Origin: Isochrysis galbana
Lineage: Eukaryota > Haptophyta > Isochrysidales > Isochrysidaceae
Assembly: GCA_018136815.1 (NCBI GenBank)
Contig: CM030932.1
Location: forward strand, 1,708,793 to 1,772,792
Reading direction: 5' to 3'
DNA: 64,000 bases
How positions within the stretch are numbered: the first letter of the stretch is position 1; every line of letters begins with the position of its first letter. The translations under genes were made by a program, and so were the position numbers. Positions 63,441 through 64,000 of this stretch are shown one piece after another. The notes below the pieces were generated by a model that searched no databases, was not told the origin of the DNA, and worked only from the letters and a program-made list of their open reading frames with translations.

Positions 63441-63449
63441 GGCAGGAAC

Positions 63450-64000
63450 ACAACAGAAGCGCTAATCACTCTCGCCGAAGCGAATGTGGCCGCGGCGAGC
63501 CGCGGCCCTTCCCTCCTGGCTCTGGCGCCCCCGTCTTCTCTTACCCAAACGGGGCGAGAAGACACGTTAACGCCGGAGGGGAGAGCTGCCGCTCCCCCCT
63601 CCCCTCCCTCTTCCCTTTTCCTCCTCTCTCTCTTCCCTGCGGCGGGGGCCCATGGCGCGCGCTTGCGGCCCCTCTTCAGGTCCCCAGGTGGCAAGTGAGG
63701 CTGGGGCATGGCCTTGGCCCCGCTCCTGCCTCTCCCTCGCTGGCTATCGCGCCCCTGCCGGTCGACTGGAGCTGGCTGGCGGGTCCTAAACAGGGGGGCC
63801 CAGGGCCCAGGGGGAGGAGGGGCTGGTCAGAGGGATGGGCTGGCCACGACGGGCCAGGGCGGGTGAGTCAGGCGATCCTGTGGGGAGAGGAGTGAGTCAG
63901 TAGGGCTGTGTGTGCTCCTAGCAAGCCATCAGGCGTGCCAGGAGAGTGAGTGGTTCCTCCCCCATGGCAGGGGAGGAGTGGAGAGAGGGGTGGCTCGTGC
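63450..64000 (-). repeat. Family A copy running off the window edge
   Basis: It carries GTGGCCGCGGCGAGCCGCGG, CGAGAAGACACG, the GGGGGCCCATGGCGCGCG block, GGCCACGACGGGCCAGGGC and CAAGCCATCAGGCGTGCC. This is the same arrangement as 41560-42110. The head should lie just beyond the window. Confidence 0.75.

Overview
This window is nuclear DNA of a GC-rich eukaryote, most likely a flagellated unicellular alga. A haptophyte fits best, but the sequence alone does not prove it. The reasons are spliceosomal introns in most genes (GT-AG plus two clear GC-AG introns), N-terminal targeting leaders on triose-phosphate isomerase and a cold-shock protein, a tubulin glycylase of the axonemal TTLL3/8 type, and very dense dispersed repeats. 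I saw no rRNA, tRNA, CRISPR array or bacterial operon structure.

Genes, left to right: triose-phosphate isomerase (1459-2649, +, 4 exons); cold-shock-domain protein (4342-4701, +); a giant kelch / filamin-like Ig / TTLL glycylase fusion (9143-18072, +, 3 exons, 2892 aa); an uncertain multi-exon gene (21923-22851, -); a 3' gene remnant (25090-25489, +) converging on a small ORF (25550-25900, -); a SEC14/CRAL-TRIO protein with a long disordered N terminus (27790-30809, +, 5 exons); a USP36/42-like ubiquitin protease with Ser at the catalytic Cys position (32866-35157, +, 3 exons); a small membrane protein with a leader peptide (39710-40075, -); a type II membrane protein (45555-46415, +); a USP22/Ubp8-like protease (48430-50466, +, 4 exons); TRMT2A-type tRNA uracil-5 methyltransferase (52550-55578, +, 6 exons); KRR1 (57903-58958, +); branched-chain aminotransferase (60539-61853, -, 3 exons); and a decayed coding region (62303-63224, -). 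These are mostly unrelated housekeeping and signalling genes; there is no pathway cluster.

The rest is a mobile-element landscape. Family A is a roughly 730-870 bp retroposon-like element with long target-site duplications (15-19 bp) and at least two different 3' tails. Family B occurs five times, each time just upstream of a start codon and always in the same orientation relative to that gene. Family C is a roughly 180 bp GC-rich tandem unit associated with a CGTTCCGTC motif. Families D, E and G are shorter dispersed repeats. There is a structurally complete hAT transposon (42312-44793) with perfect 8-bp target duplications and a frameshifted transposase, a second hAT relic (18491-19430), and a hAT-type MITE (8332-8807). 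At 5836-9031 a family B copy is split by a LINE fragment, which is itself split by another retroposon, and the MITE sits in the same B copy, so the order of insertion can be read.

The most unusual items are the kelch-filamin-glycylase fusion, the strictly gene-proximal and oriented family B repeats, the modular family A retroposons, and the Cys-to-Ser change in the USP36-like protein. All exon boundaries were set by eye from splice signals, frame and family motifs.
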